This document shows, piece by piece, positions 24,356 through 33,416 of a stretch of DNA of 64,000 nt. The notes below the pieces were generated by a model, which was not told where the DNA came from, did no database searches, and saw only the letters and a list, made by a program, of their open reading frames with translations. Location: the NCBI RefSeq assembly GCF_023229695.1, contig NZ_JALNYS010000017.1:6754-70753 (forward strand), written 5' to 3'. The stretch comes from Sulfuricurvum sp. GTDB taxonomy: Bacteria > Campylobacterota > Campylobacteria > Campylobacterales > Sulfurimonadaceae. How positions within the stretch are numbered: the stretch's first letter is position 1; each line of letters starts with the position of its first letter. A program made the translations under genes and the position numbers.

Positions 24356-26365
24356 ATGAAGGTAATTCAATTATCTTTTGCTGCTATTGCCATGTGCGGT
24401 AGTGTTTATGGTGACACCGTCGTCGATTTGGGGGACGTGTCGGTGACGGCGACGCGGACCGAACGCAAAGTGGTTGATGTTCCGGCAAGTATCGACGTGA
24501 TCACGGAAGAGGAGATTAAAAATTCCGTCGCACAAAGTGCGGACGAATTATTAAAAGAGGTCTCCGGATTGGATCTGAAACACAGTATGGGGGCGGTGAC
24601 GAGCGGCACGTCGAATAAAGTGGTGATGAGGGGGCTTGGGGGGACGACCGAGGGGCGTGTTTTATTGCTCATCGACGGGGTCCCGATGAACGATCTCTAC
24701 GGCGGTGATCTTGAATGGAATCGAATACCTATCTCGATGATACAAAGGATTGAGATTGTAAAAGGGGCGACATCGGCGCTCTATGGCTCCGGGGCTATGG
24801 GGGGTGTTATCAACATCATTACGAAAAAACCGACGGATAAAGCGAAAACAGATGTTTCCCTCAGTTATGGAAGTATGAACACAAAAATCGCTTCGCTCTC
24901 AACGATCGGGAAAGCGGGAAAAGTAGGATATCTGTTCGCAGGAGATAGAACAACCAGTGACGGGTATAATCCGGAGACTCCCGCCAATACTAAATCCTAC
25001 ACGCGTGATAAGGGGACGAAGCGAAACAATTTTAACGGAAAATTGACGTACGATCTGGATGACACATCCTCGCTTTTTGTATCCGGTTCGTATTATGACA
25101 ACCAAACCACGGGGACGTTGCCGATTGCCGATTTCAACCCGTTTTATCAGGAACAAAAAACCTATACGGCGGGGTACACGAAAACGTTTGAGAACGAAGT
25201 CGAAGTGATGGTCAAGGCGTTTATTAAAGAGGAGTACAGCGATTACGATTCAGCCGATACGGCCAAAACGGCGGTTCAATATGAGAGTTCCAATACCAAT
25301 AAAGACCGTGGCGGGACGATACAAACAACACTTCCTCTGACCAACCATACCCTATTCGGAACCAGTACGTTTGTCGCGGGGGTCGATGTACGGCAGGGGA
25401 GTATCGATCGGTTTAACCACTATATTGACGGAAGCGGAAAAGATATTAAAATCCGGGGGAAACAAAAATACATAGGGCTTTTTGTGCAGGATGAGATTTT
25501 TCTGGATCAAAACTGGATCATTAATCTTGGCGGCCGATATGACTCCTGGACCAACTACGACGGGCACGGATACGATAGTTCTCTCTCCACGACCGATACC
25601 TATTACGCTGCCACGTCGACCAACGGGTTCAGTCCAAAAATCGGGATAGTACATCATCTGAGTGATACGACATCCGTGAGGGCTTCTGCGGGGAGTGCCT
25701 ATAGAGCACCGACGTTGTCCGATCTGTACAATACGTTTGTATCGGGATCGAGAATTTGGTACGGCAATCCCGACCTGAAACCCGAAAGTATTATCTCTTA
25801 TGAGATCGGGGTAGACCAAACGGTTTTTAAGGACGGGAAAGTGAGTCTCACGGCGTACCAAAATGATGCAAAAGATTTCTTTTACTACATTACGACCCCG
25901 CCCGGCGGCGGCTATACGGCGGCACAAACGAAGAGTAATGTCGGAAAAGTGAAAATACAGGGGGTGGAAGTGGACGCCTCCTATCCGATTAACGACCGCC
26001 TTCGGGTATCCGCAAATTATACGTACAATCAATCGAAGATTAAAGAGTACAAAGAAAATAGGGCCCTTGAAGGGAAATATCTGATCGAAGTTCCCAAGCA
26101 CAAGGGGGCTCTTAGTCTGATGTACACGAATCCGGATTTTGTCGATACCAAGATTTCCGCCCGCTATATCGGCGATCGCTACAGCAATGACGCCAATACC
26201 GCCGAATACAAAAGTTACACGCTGTTTGATGTGAAACTCTCGAAAAAATTGAACAAAAATGTGGAAGCGTCCTTTTCGGTCGATGATCTTTTTGACCGAA
26301 GTTTTACGGAGTATTACGTCTCACCCGGCAGAGTCGTATTCGGTAGCTTACGGGCGACGTTTTAA
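24356..26365 (+). CDS. TonB-dependent receptor 1 (BtuB/FepA-like)
   Basis: A 669-residue outer-membrane receptor with signal peptide (to about residue 19), TonB box-like VDLGDVSVTAT, a plug domain (VPASIDVITEEEIKN ... MGGVINIITKKP) and a 22-strand barrel ending in an aromatic residue (FGSLRATF). The ligand is unknown. It is the first gene of an operon continuing through a DUF4198-like protein, a polyferredoxin, a double-cubane-type protein and its activator. AAGGAG precedes the ATG, and expression is probably controlled by the inverted-repeat promoter just upstream. Confidence 0.9.
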   Translation: MKVIQLSFAAIAMCGSVYGDTVVDLGDVSVTATRTERKVVDVPASIDVITEEEIKNSVAQSADELLKEVSGLDLKHSMGAVTSGTSNKVVMRGLGGTTEGRVLLLIDGVPMNDLYGGDLEWNRIPISMIQRIEIVKGATSALYGSGAMGGVINIITKKPTDKAKTDVSLSYGSMNTKIASLSTIGKAGKVGYLFAGDRTTSDGYNPETPANTKSYTRDKGTKRNNFNGKLTYDLDDTSSLFVSGSYYDNQTTGTLPIADFNPFYQEQKTYTAGYTKTFENEVEVMVKAFIKEEYSDYDSADTAKTAVQYESSNTNKDRGGTIQTTLPLTNHTLFGTSTFVAGVDVRQGSIDRFNHYIDGSGKDIKIRGKQKYIGLFVQDEIFLDQNWIINLGGRYDSWTNYDGHGYDSSLSTTDTYYAATSTNGFSPKIGIVHHLSDTTSVRASAGSAYRAPTLSDLYNTFVSGSRIWYGNPDLKPESIISYEIGVDQTVFKDGKVSLTAYQNDAKDFFYYITTPPGGGYTAAQTKSNVGKVKIQGVEVDASYPINDRLRVSANYTYNQSKIKEYKENRALEGKYLIEVPKHKGALSLMYTNPDFVDTKISARYIGDRYSNDANTAEYKSYTLFDVKLSKKLNKNVEASFSVDDLFDRSFTEYYVSPGRVVFGSLRATF

Positions 26366-26367
26366 CC

Positions 26368-27336
26368 GTGTGCCGCGCACTTTTGAAAAGCGGTCTCTTT
26401 ACAATAACGGTGACGGTAGCGATGGTCTCCCTAACGGTTCCGTCGTTTGCCGATACCTCCCTATGGCTGGAGGAGTCCAAGAAAAAAGGGTGCTGCAAAG
26501 GGGGCGAACCGGAATCGGGGGCAAAAACGGTTACGATACGAAAGGGGACGGTGCAGGAGAATACGATTGTCCGTGATGTACGCAATGGCGTCGTTTATAT
26601 CCGGGAGACGGACAATACGATTACGCAACAGAAGGTGACGAACGGAGAAGTCTCGTTCACCCCGAAGTACAAAGGGAGTTATCAACTCTTTTTTGAACAC
26701 AAAGAGGTACATGAGGGGATACTTGAGGTCACCCTCTCCACTCTGCGGATCTATAACAAGGAGGGGGAGATCGTCGACTCCCTTCTCAAAGAGGTGCGCG
26801 GAAAAACACACGATTCGCAGTATGGGAGAGAGCCTTTTGCCCCATTGCCTTTTGATCTAATCTTGCAGCGTCCGATCAAGCGACACCATATCAATTGCTG
26901 CCTCTATTCGGGGGATATCGTACCGTTTAAGCTCTATTATCGGGGGGAACTGCTGAAAAACGTCCCGTTGAGCGTTCAGATGGAAACCGGATGGACGAAC
27001 CGGATCGCACCCTCTGAGGATGGGACCGTCTCTTTTGAAATACCCAGAATCACCTACCCAAAATCTGAAAAAGAGAAAAAACATTCCGAAAAAATGGTCG
27101 TGGAAGCGGCCTACGATCTTAACGAATCGGGGGTATACGGCGGGGAAGCTTACCATGGCGTCCATTATGTGATGAGTATGCCGCTGTCGTTTGGGGCGTC
27201 GCCGCTCGAATACGAATCGAAAACACTGGGGTTCGCAACGGCGGTCGGTGTTATGCTGGTTTTTTCACTGGGACTTTACTATCACCGACGACGCAAGCGT
27301 AAAACACCCAAGGAGATCTATTTTGATGAAGAATAA
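26368..27336 (+). CDS. DUF4198-like periplasmic protein with C-terminal membrane anchor
   Basis: A 322-residue protein with GTG start 2 nt after the receptor stop. It has a signal peptide (LLKSGLFTITVTVAMVSLTVPSFA), a CC pair (KKGCCKGG), a beta-rich region with Ig-like patterns (FKLYYRGELLKNVPLSVQMETGW), a second CC pair (HHINCCLY), and a C-terminal helix (LGFATAVGVMLVFSLGLYYH) with a basic cytoplasmic tail. The core fits DUF4198, found near metal-uptake receptors. It shares layout with the protein at 39137-39949. Its end overlaps the polyferredoxin start by 11 nt. Metal binding is a guess from the cysteines and histidines. Confidence 0.65.
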   Translation: MCRALLKSGLFTITVTVAMVSLTVPSFADTSLWLEESKKKGCCKGGEPESGAKTVTIRKGTVQENTIVRDVRNGVVYIRETDNTITQQKVTNGEVSFTPKYKGSYQLFFEHKEVHEGILEVTLSTLRIYNKEGEIVDSLLKEVRGKTHDSQYGREPFAPLPFDLILQRPIKRHHINCCLYSGDIVPFKLYYRGELLKNVPLSVQMETGWTNRIAPSEDGTVSFEIPRITYPKSEKEKKHSEKMVVEAAYDLNESGVYGGEAYHGVHYVMSMPLSFGASPLEYESKTLGFATAVGVMLVFSLGLYYHRRRKRKTPKEIYFDEE

Positions 27337-28336
27337 ATTTTCTTTGCGCCGTGCCGTCAATAATATGAATTTGGTGCGGTTTCGGTTCTGGTTTCAAATC
27401 GTCGCGTTTCTCCTGATCGTGTACGGCGGTTATGCCGGGTTGGATCTGGGGAACAAGCTTCCGACATTTGCCTGCGTCTACAATTCGGAAGGGACCGGGG
27501 GAAAATGTTATGTCGGAATGCTTCAGCACGACCTTAAACATCCTCTGGAGACGTTTGCGGGGTATGCCGGATACGCCTTTTTGATTTCTCTGGGGATGTT
27601 TATCGTGTGGTTCTGGGTCCTCAATAAAGGGTGGTGCGGATTTGTGTGCCCTCTGGGGACGATGCAAGACTGGCTGAGTATGCTCCGGGGAAAAATGAAA
27701 ATCGGGTACAGTGAGTATTCGTGGGCGAACCGCGAGAAGATTAAAAGTGTCAAATATATCCTTTTGATCCTTTTACTGCTGCTGCCGGTGATGATCGCCA
27801 ACTCCGTTTTCGGCCTTCCCAAACTCCCTAACGGGCTGTCGATGCCCTTTTGCGACATCTGCCCGGGACGGATGATGATCCCGGCGTTTACCGGAGATTT
27901 CAACCAGTTTTACATTGACTTCTCCTCGAAAACGGACATCGTAATGACGACGCTGGGGATGATCGTCTCCGGGCTGTTTTTGGTCGGATCGTTTATCAAA
28001 AAACGGTTTTTTTGCTATTTTTGCCCGATGGCGGCGTTGCAGTATATCTTTTCCAAACCGGCTTTGCTGAAACTCAACAAAGAGGGTAGCAAATGCACCC
28101 GCTGCGGCGACTGTTACCGGGCGTGCGATATGGATATCTTAGAGATCGCCGATGACGTCACGAGCAAAAATTTGGTGACGGAAGATTGTACCCTCTGTCT
28201 CAAATGCGTCGCGGCGTGTCCCGAAGAGGGGTGTCTGGAAGCCGCTTTTATGGGAAAAACCATTTTCGAATCGACCAAAGAGGGGTTTCTCCTGCGGATG
28301 GCGATGGATCAGAGAGGGGAGAAACATGGAAACTGA
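27326..28336 (+). CDS. membrane polyferredoxin (NapH/NosR-C-like) 1
   Basis: A 336-residue protein starting at ATG 27326 after AAGGAG. Four or five membrane helices carry the cytoplasmic motifs CPLGTMQDWL, CDICPGRMM and CYFCPMAAL, followed by two ferredoxin sites, CTRCGDCYRAC and CTLCLKCVAAC. Proteins of this type pass electrons across or along the membrane (NapH, NosR, RsxA-like partners). It overlaps the double-cubane protein gene by 11 nt, so it is a natural electron donor candidate. A paralogue sits at 38143-39144. Confidence 0.82.
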   Translation: MKNKFSLRRAVNNMNLVRFRFWFQIVAFLLIVYGGYAGLDLGNKLPTFACVYNSEGTGGKCYVGMLQHDLKHPLETFAGYAGYAFLISLGMFIVWFWVLNKGWCGFVCPLGTMQDWLSMLRGKMKIGYSEYSWANREKIKSVKYILLILLLLLPVMIANSVFGLPKLPNGLSMPFCDICPGRMMIPAFTGDFNQFYIDFSSKTDIVMTTLGMIVSGLFLVGSFIKKRFFCYFCPMAALQYIFSKPALLKLNKEGSKCTRCGDCYRACDMDILEIADDVTSKNLVTEDCTLCLKCVAACPEEGCLEAAFMGKTIFESTKEGFLLRMAMDQRGEKHGN

Positions 28337-29597
28337 ACATACGATAGAAACGCCGCATCAGCGACAGAATCGTCACAAGGCGATGGAGGCGATCAGCGTC
28401 CTCAATGCTCTCAAAGAGGATTTTAAATTCCCGATCCAGAGTATGGGTTATTTTTACGATCGGTTCGAAAAAGTCTATTGCCATCACGAACCGCTCCATG
28501 AGGGAAAAGCGAAAATCGGGACGATGTGCATTCAAATCCCCTCGGAAATCATCTATGCACTGGACGCCGTACCGATCCGGCTGTGCAACGGGTTTTCCAC
28601 GGACGATGAGATCGGAAGCGATCTGTTACCTCAAAAATCGTGTCCGCTGGTCAAAGCGACGGTGGGGTGGTTCGCTTCGGACAATTTTTTCGATAAGCCC
28701 GACATCACTTTTTCTCCGACGACATGCGATCAAAAAACCAAAGCGGGAGCCATCATCGAGAGTTTCGGACATACCGTGATCGACGTCGGATTCCCCAGAA
28801 CCAAAGAGAGTGAAGAGAGTCGTCATTACTGGCGCGAGAGTGTCAAAAGTTTCGCCGTGAAGCTCTCCAAATTTCAGGGGAAAAAGCTGACAAGGTCCAA
28901 TCTGGAGAGGGCGATCAAAAAGGTGGGGTACGTGCAATCGCTCTACCACAAGCTCACCGAATTTCGGAAAAACAAAGCGGTTCCGATTTTGGGAGTCGAT
29001 ATGTTTTTGGTCACCAATGCGTTTTTCTTTGATCGAATCGATGAGTGGATCGGTGCGGTCGAAAAACTGGTTTCAGAATTGGAACGACGTGCAAACGACG
29101 GTGTTAATGTGGCAGGAAAAGCGAGTCCACGTATCATCTATACCGGTTCACCGCCGATTTTCCCGAACTATAAAATCCCCCTTATCATCGAACAGAGCGA
29201 TGCGATCATCGTCGCCGATGAGACGTGCAGTTCGAACCGTATGTTCAACGACATGGCGGCGGTGGATGAGTGGAATCTCTACGACATGATCGATTCGGTA
29301 TCGGACAAATACCTCAAAGGGTGTACGTGCCCGATATTCACCCAAAACGACGACCGAATACGGCGAATCATCCAATTGGTGCGAAGTTACAGCGGCGATG
29401 GGGTGATCTATCAGGCGTTTGCGGGGTGTCAGGTGTATGAGATGGAACAGCGCAGCGTTCTTGCGGCAATGGAGCGTGAAGGGATTCCGATCCTCTATAT
29501 CGAGAGCGATTACAGCCCCTCACAGCACGGGCAGCTCACGACGCGGGTTGAGGCGTTTGTCGAGTCCTTAAAAAATCGAAAGAGAAAGAAGAAATGA
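28326..29597 (+). CDS. single-subunit 2-hydroxyacyl-CoA dehydratase / double-cubane cluster protein
   Basis: A 423-residue member of the HgdB/BcrC/BadD family (2-hydroxyglutaryl-CoA dehydratase D-component). Recognisable blocks include GTMCIQIPSEIIYALDAVPIR, SCPLVKATVG, TTCDQKTKAG, ETCSSNRMF, GCTCPIFTQND and AGCQVYEMEQ. Classical dehydratases need two such subunits; here there is one, followed directly by the activator, the arrangement of double-cubane cluster proteins (DCCP) that perform ATP-dependent reduction of small molecules at an [8Fe-9S] cluster. Cytoplasmic, no signal. Which cysteines bind the cluster was not established. The operon context with a TonB receptor is unusual. Confidence 0.8.
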   Translation: METEHTIETPHQRQNRHKAMEAISVLNALKEDFKFPIQSMGYFYDRFEKVYCHHEPLHEGKAKIGTMCIQIPSEIIYALDAVPIRLCNGFSTDDEIGSDLLPQKSCPLVKATVGWFASDNFFDKPDITFSPTTCDQKTKAGAIIESFGHTVIDVGFPRTKESEESRHYWRESVKSFAVKLSKFQGKKLTRSNLERAIKKVGYVQSLYHKLTEFRKNKAVPILGVDMFLVTNAFFFDRIDEWIGAVEKLVSELERRANDGVNVAGKASPRIIYTGSPPIFPNYKIPLIIEQSDAIIVADETCSSNRMFNDMAAVDEWNLYDMIDSVSDKYLKGCTCPIFTQNDDRIRRIIQLVRSYSGDGVIYQAFAGCQVYEMEQRSVLAAMEREGIPILYIESDYSPSQHGQLTTRVEAFVESLKNRKRKKK

Positions 29598-30400
29598 ACT
29601 ATTTTGTAGGGATTGATATCGGCTCTACCGCGATCAAAATCAGTGTGGCGGATGAGACTAAAAATTTGGTCGGGTATAAGATCAGCGCGAGCGGGAGTAT
29701 GTTCTACAAATACGCTCAAGAAGCTCTCTCGGAGTTGTTGCGCGAGCTGGGGATCGATGAAAAAGAGGTCGTTTATACGGTAGCTACCGGGTACGGGCGT
29801 AAGCTTTTTAAAGAGGCGGATGAGAATATCAGCGAGATCACCGCCAACGCCATCGGTGCGCAACAAGCCGCGAAAGAGTACGGAGAGATCAAAACGATCA
29901 TCAACATCGGGGGACAAGACAGCAAGGCGATTTCACTCGACGGCGAGGGGAATGTCGTCAATTTTGCGATGAATGACCGTTGCGCGGCAGGGACGGGAAA
30001 GTTTCTCGATGTCGTCGCGATGAATCTGGAAATCGGGGTGGATGAGCTGAGTGATTACCACTTTAAATCGGTGGGTACACCCCTCTCGATCAGCAGTACG
30101 TGCGCCGTATTTGCCGAATCGGAGATTATAGGGCTTTTAGGGAATGGGCACAACGTGGAAGATATCGTCTCGGGGGTCCACTATTCGATTGCCAAACGGA
30201 TTGTGAAGCTGGTGAAGCGGGTCGGGGTCAAAGAGACCATCTATTTCGACGGAGGCCCGGCGCTGAACGACGGATTGGTAAATGCCATCGAAAACGAACT
30301 GGGGCATAAAATTTTTGTCCCGGAATATCCGCAGATCACGACGTCGTACGGTGCGGCGGTTTTGGCATGCGATGCATTTTTGAGCGAATCGGCAAACTGA
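29594..30400 (+). CDS. BadF/HgdC-type ATPase activator (archerase) of the double-cubane protein
   Basis: A 268-residue ATPase of the ASKHA fold: VGIDIGSTAIKISV (phosphate 1), INIGGQDSKAI, DRCAAGTGKFLD, SSTCAVFAESEII and YFDGGPALNDGL (adenosine). The two cysteines in DRCAAGTG and SSTCAVF match those that bridge a [4Fe-4S] cluster between the subunits of the HgdC/DCCP-reductase dimer. It hydrolyses ATP to inject low-potential electrons into the partner protein. Coupled to that gene by a 4-nt overlap. Confidence 0.9.
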   Translation: MNYFVGIDIGSTAIKISVADETKNLVGYKISASGSMFYKYAQEALSELLRELGIDEKEVVYTVATGYGRKLFKEADENISEITANAIGAQQAAKEYGEIKTIINIGGQDSKAISLDGEGNVVNFAMNDRCAAGTGKFLDVVAMNLEIGVDELSDYHFKSVGTPLSISSTCAVFAESEIIGLLGNGHNVEDIVSGVHYSIAKRIVKLVKRVGVKETIYFDGGPALNDGLVNAIENELGHKIFVPEYPQITTSYGAAVLACDAFLSESAN

Positions 30401-30550
30401 CCAAAGGGGAGTTAATCTCCCGTATCCGAAAGATACGGGTAGCGTTTCAGGAAACATCCCTTCGGGCGCGCTTCGCTTGTTTTGGGGATTGCAAAGGAGT
30501 TTAGTCCTTGCCACTAAAACGGATGTATTCGTTTTAGTGCATAACATCAG
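30397..30550 (+). repeat. hairpin repeat, structurally conserved variant copy L
   Basis: Starts with CTGACC on the activator stop codon, contains the CCCGTATC/GATACGGG hairpin and a TTTAGTCC..TGCCACT segment, and ends with GTGCATAACATCAG. The last hairpin is CACTAAAACG/CGTTTTAGTG (30512-30521 with 30530-30539), unlike the CACTTTCCGGGC/GCCCG-AAAGTG stem of other copies, but in the same place and still perfectly paired. It separates the activator from exbB. Confidence 0.7.
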
Positions 30551-30566
30551 TAAAAAGGAAAAACAG

Positions 30567-31019
30567 ATGGAAAATAGCGGTTGGTTGGAATTTGCCCATA
30601 GCGGGATTGATTATGGGATTATCGGAATTTTAGTACTGATGAGTGTTGTCTCCTTGTGGCTTTTTGTTGAACGGATAATGACGTATGGCGGGATTCGGAT
30701 CGAAATGTATGCAACTAAAGAGGAACTCGAACTGGACCTGGGAAACAATGTCAGTACGATTGCAACGATCGGTTCGAATGCGCCGTATGTCGGTCTTTTG
30801 GGGACGGTCCTTGGGATTATGATCACGTTTTATAGCCTCGGGGACGTCGGTGCGGTTGATTCGAAAAAGATCATGACGGGGCTGGCATTGGCCCTGAAAG
30901 CGACGGCGATGGGGCTTGTCGTCGCGATCCCCGCCATCGTATTCTACAATATCCTGCTTCGCAGGATGGAACGTCTCCTGGCGCAGTGGGACATCGATGC
31001 ACAGAAAAATTTAGGTTGA
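30567..31019 (+). CDS. exbB: ExbB-like proton channel protein
   Basis: A 150-residue MotA/TolQ/ExbB-family protein starting at ATG 30567 after AAAAAGGAAAAA. It has three membrane helices: GIIGILVLMSVVSLWLFVE, then the typical block IGSNAPYVGLLGTVLGIMITFYSLG, and LALKATAMGLVVAIPAIVFYN. It would power TonB together with ExbD, but no exbD follows; the next gene, 4 nt later, is a receptor. The length is like the short ExbB forms of Campylobacterota. Confidence 0.88.
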   Translation: MENSGWLEFAHSGIDYGIIGILVLMSVVSLWLFVERIMTYGGIRIEMYATKEELELDLGNNVSTIATIGSNAPYVGLLGTVLGIMITFYSLGDVGAVDSKKIMTGLALALKATAMGLVVAIPAIVFYNILLRRMERLLAQWDIDAQKNLG

Positions 31020-31023
31020 TCCG

Positions 31024-33144
31024 ATGGGTATGAAACCGGCGGGGTCTATCAACGGGATCCCTCAATCTATCATCGCTGCCCTAATGGCTTCGGGTGTCGC
31101 CGTTTCGTGCGGGTATGCTCAGGAGACGGTGACGCTGGAAAAAATCGAGGTGGCCGACGACTATACGGCCATGGACGAACGGCGGGACAACTCCATTGCC
31201 AAGCGGATTATCAAAGCTTCCGAACTGACGCAGTACGGCGATCTGAATGCGCTTGAAATCCTCAAACGGACGCCGGGGGTGACGATACCGGACGGAAAAG
31301 CCAACCGAGGAGCGCCGGGAAAAGGGTATACCGTCGTCATGGTAGACGGGGAAGCGACCTCGGCGAGCACGGCCCATCGGGGGAGTCCGCTGGAGCAGAT
31401 CTCTCCGGACATGATTGAGCACATCGAGATCATGACGAACGGATCGGCCGAACATACGGCCGAATCGATGGGGGGGATCGTCAACATTGTCTTGAAGAAA
31501 CCGAAATCGCAGGGGGAAACAAAGTTCAAAGGGTCCGGAGGCGTTTACGGCACATCGGCGACCGGAAGTGTGTTCGGACAACGGGAAGGGAAAATCGATA
31601 GGCTCAATTATCTCCTTAGCGTGAACGGTTCGGACACCACCCGAAATGATAGCGCATCCACCCTCAAAACGGGGGGGGCGACGGAGACTAGCGAAGAGCG
31701 CGACATTACCGTGCGCAACCGCAGCCTCTCCCTTGCGACCAAACTGGTCTATACCCCCTCGTCCAAAACGAAATACCTCTACAGCGAATCGGCTACGTTC
31801 AACCGAACTGTCGAAGAGAGCGGCTCTACAATCTATCCCGACGGCTCCAAAATGCCCACAACGCAGATCGATAAATCGGACCGTTCGGAGAGTCTTATGC
31901 TGTGGTCCGGGGTCAGCGGGGAACACCGCCTATCGGGGGATGAACTGCTGGAGTGGAAACTGAAAATCCACCAGCTCACCGATGAGGGGGAGAGCGTATC
32001 GATCCAGTCTCTGCCGACGCGGAGTGAGCGTCGGCAGAGTGAGTACGGATTTATGCGGATTCTCGGGGCGGAGAGCAACTATTCGCGTTTCGTCGGCGAC
32101 CATTTCATCAAGACCGGTATCGATCTTCGCCGATCAAATCAGCGCGATGAGATCCGGCGCAGCGCGAACGGGGCGGATCTCACCTTTGCGTCGGACAACG
32201 TCCGTATGCGCGAAGATCGGGGGGCGGTTTTTTTGCAAGATGAGATCAACGTCGGCGAGAGTGTCGTAGTGACCCCGGGGATACGGTACGAAACCTTCAG
32301 CCGCGATTTCGGTACCGTATCGGACATCGATTATTTCGCCCCCTCCCTCCATCTGCTCAAACGGTTCGGCCAAAACGACACCCTCCGTGCCAGCGTCGCA
32401 AAAACGGTTCGCCTTCCGCGATTGAGCCAGATGACGACCTCGGTCGTAAGTTCACTCGAATACAACGACCTCTACCGCCCCGATACGACGGGGAACCCGA
32501 ATCTCCGGGAAGAGAAGGCGCTCAGCTACGAGTTGCGCTATGAACACTTTTTTGAAGACAAAGGGGTGGCCGGCGTCAGCGGGTTTTACCGGACGATCAA
32601 TGACAAAATCGAGAATCTGACACGGTTGGAAGGGGGGCGTTACGTTATGCGTCCCTACAACTCCGGGCGGGGGGATTTGTGGGGTATGGAGCTGGAATTC
32701 AAAAAATCGCTGAGTGCGTATCTGGAGGGGTTGGGAATCTTCGCAAACGCCACCGTGCAAGATTCGTCGCTGACCAATACCATCAGCGGCTATACCCGGC
32801 CGATCAAACAGACCAGTCGAGTCCTCTGCAATATCGGTGCGGACCATACCCCCAAAGGATACGGATTCACCTACGGCGCAGCCTACCGTTATGTCGGCGG
32901 TTATGAGGACCCGATGGATGAGAGCGGCGTTGCCCAAACGCGAAATGGATACGGCACACTCGATCTGTACGCAAGTAAGCGGATCAATCAGACCTTCAAA
33001 GCCCGGATCAATCTTAACAATATGACGCACGCCGTTGTGGAAACGACCTCCCGCTATTCCGACGGGGGCGGTGCTTTTGTGACGCAAGTCGACAAAGAGC
33101 GTTCCCGCCCCTCCGTTCTTTTCACGCTGGAAGGGAAGTGGTAA
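31024..33144 (+). CDS. TonB-dependent receptor 3
   Basis: A 706-residue outer-membrane receptor. The signal region is IPQSIIAALMASGVAVSCGYAQ, the TonB-box-like start TLEKIEVADDY, and the plug includes ALEILKRTPGVTIPDG, YTVVMVDGEATSAST and MGGIVNIVLKKP. The barrel ends FTLEGKW with the expected aromatic terminal residue. Only weakly like the other two receptors. Directly downstream of exbB, so probably co-transcribed. Ligand unknown. Confidence 0.88.
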   Translation: MGMKPAGSINGIPQSIIAALMASGVAVSCGYAQETVTLEKIEVADDYTAMDERRDNSIAKRIIKASELTQYGDLNALEILKRTPGVTIPDGKANRGAPGKGYTVVMVDGEATSASTAHRGSPLEQISPDMIEHIEIMTNGSAEHTAESMGGIVNIVLKKPKSQGETKFKGSGGVYGTSATGSVFGQREGKIDRLNYLLSVNGSDTTRNDSASTLKTGGATETSEERDITVRNRSLSLATKLVYTPSSKTKYLYSESATFNRTVEESGSTIYPDGSKMPTTQIDKSDRSESLMLWSGVSGEHRLSGDELLEWKLKIHQLTDEGESVSIQSLPTRSERRQSEYGFMRILGAESNYSRFVGDHFIKTGIDLRRSNQRDEIRRSANGADLTFASDNVRMREDRGAVFLQDEINVGESVVVTPGIRYETFSRDFGTVSDIDYFAPSLHLLKRFGQNDTLRASVAKTVRLPRLSQMTTSVVSSLEYNDLYRPDTTGNPNLREEKALSYELRYEHFFEDKGVAGVSGFYRTINDKIENLTRLEGGRYVMRPYNSGRGDLWGMELEFKKSLSAYLEGLGIFANATVQDSSLTNTISGYTRPIKQTSRVLCNIGADHTPKGYGFTYGAAYRYVGGYEDPMDESGVAQTRNGYGTLDLYASKRINQTFKARINLNNMTHAVVETTSRYSDGGGAFVTQVDKERSRPSVLFTLEGKW

Positions 33145-33225
33145 CGGACTTTTTACGATACGCTCTTTGGAATTTTAATCCGGGATCGCTGCTCTTGGTT
33201 CGGAAAGTGGGCTATAATATTCACG

Positions 33226-33367
33226 GATGTTACGCACTTTCCGGGCAAAGCCCGTAAAGTGGCAGGGACAGCTGTCCCTGCCACCCCCTGAAGCTACCCG
33301 CATCTTTCGGATGCGGGAGAGATAACCGATCTCTAATTGCACTTTTGAAAAAAGTGCGTAAGGTCAG
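33226..33367 (-). repeat. hairpin repeat copy A
   Basis: Inverted orientation: GATGTTACGCACTTTCCGGGC at 33226, hairpins CACTTT..AAAGTG, AGGGACAGCTGTCCCT and CCCGCATC/GATGCGGG, ending GTGCGTAAGGTCAG at 33367. It fills most of the 272-bp gap between receptor 3 and the SNF2 gene. A TATAAT at 33213-33218 just before it could be a promoter, which would put the repeat in the 5' leader of the SNF2 operon. Confidence 0.8.
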
Positions 33368-33416
33368 GTATTCATAAAAAAATAGGTTCGAATCGGATGG
33401 AAAAGGGAATTGAGTC

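Noticed and set aside
26368..30400. Classical two-subunit 2-hydroxyacyl-CoA dehydratase pathway
   Set aside because: Only one dehydratase-like subunit is present and no CoA-transferase, acyl-CoA dehydrogenase or amino-acid pathway gene lies nearby.
31081..31926. 281-codon minus-strand frame inside receptor 3
   Set aside because: Arg/Phe-rich mirror frame of a gene with clear plug and barrel motifs.
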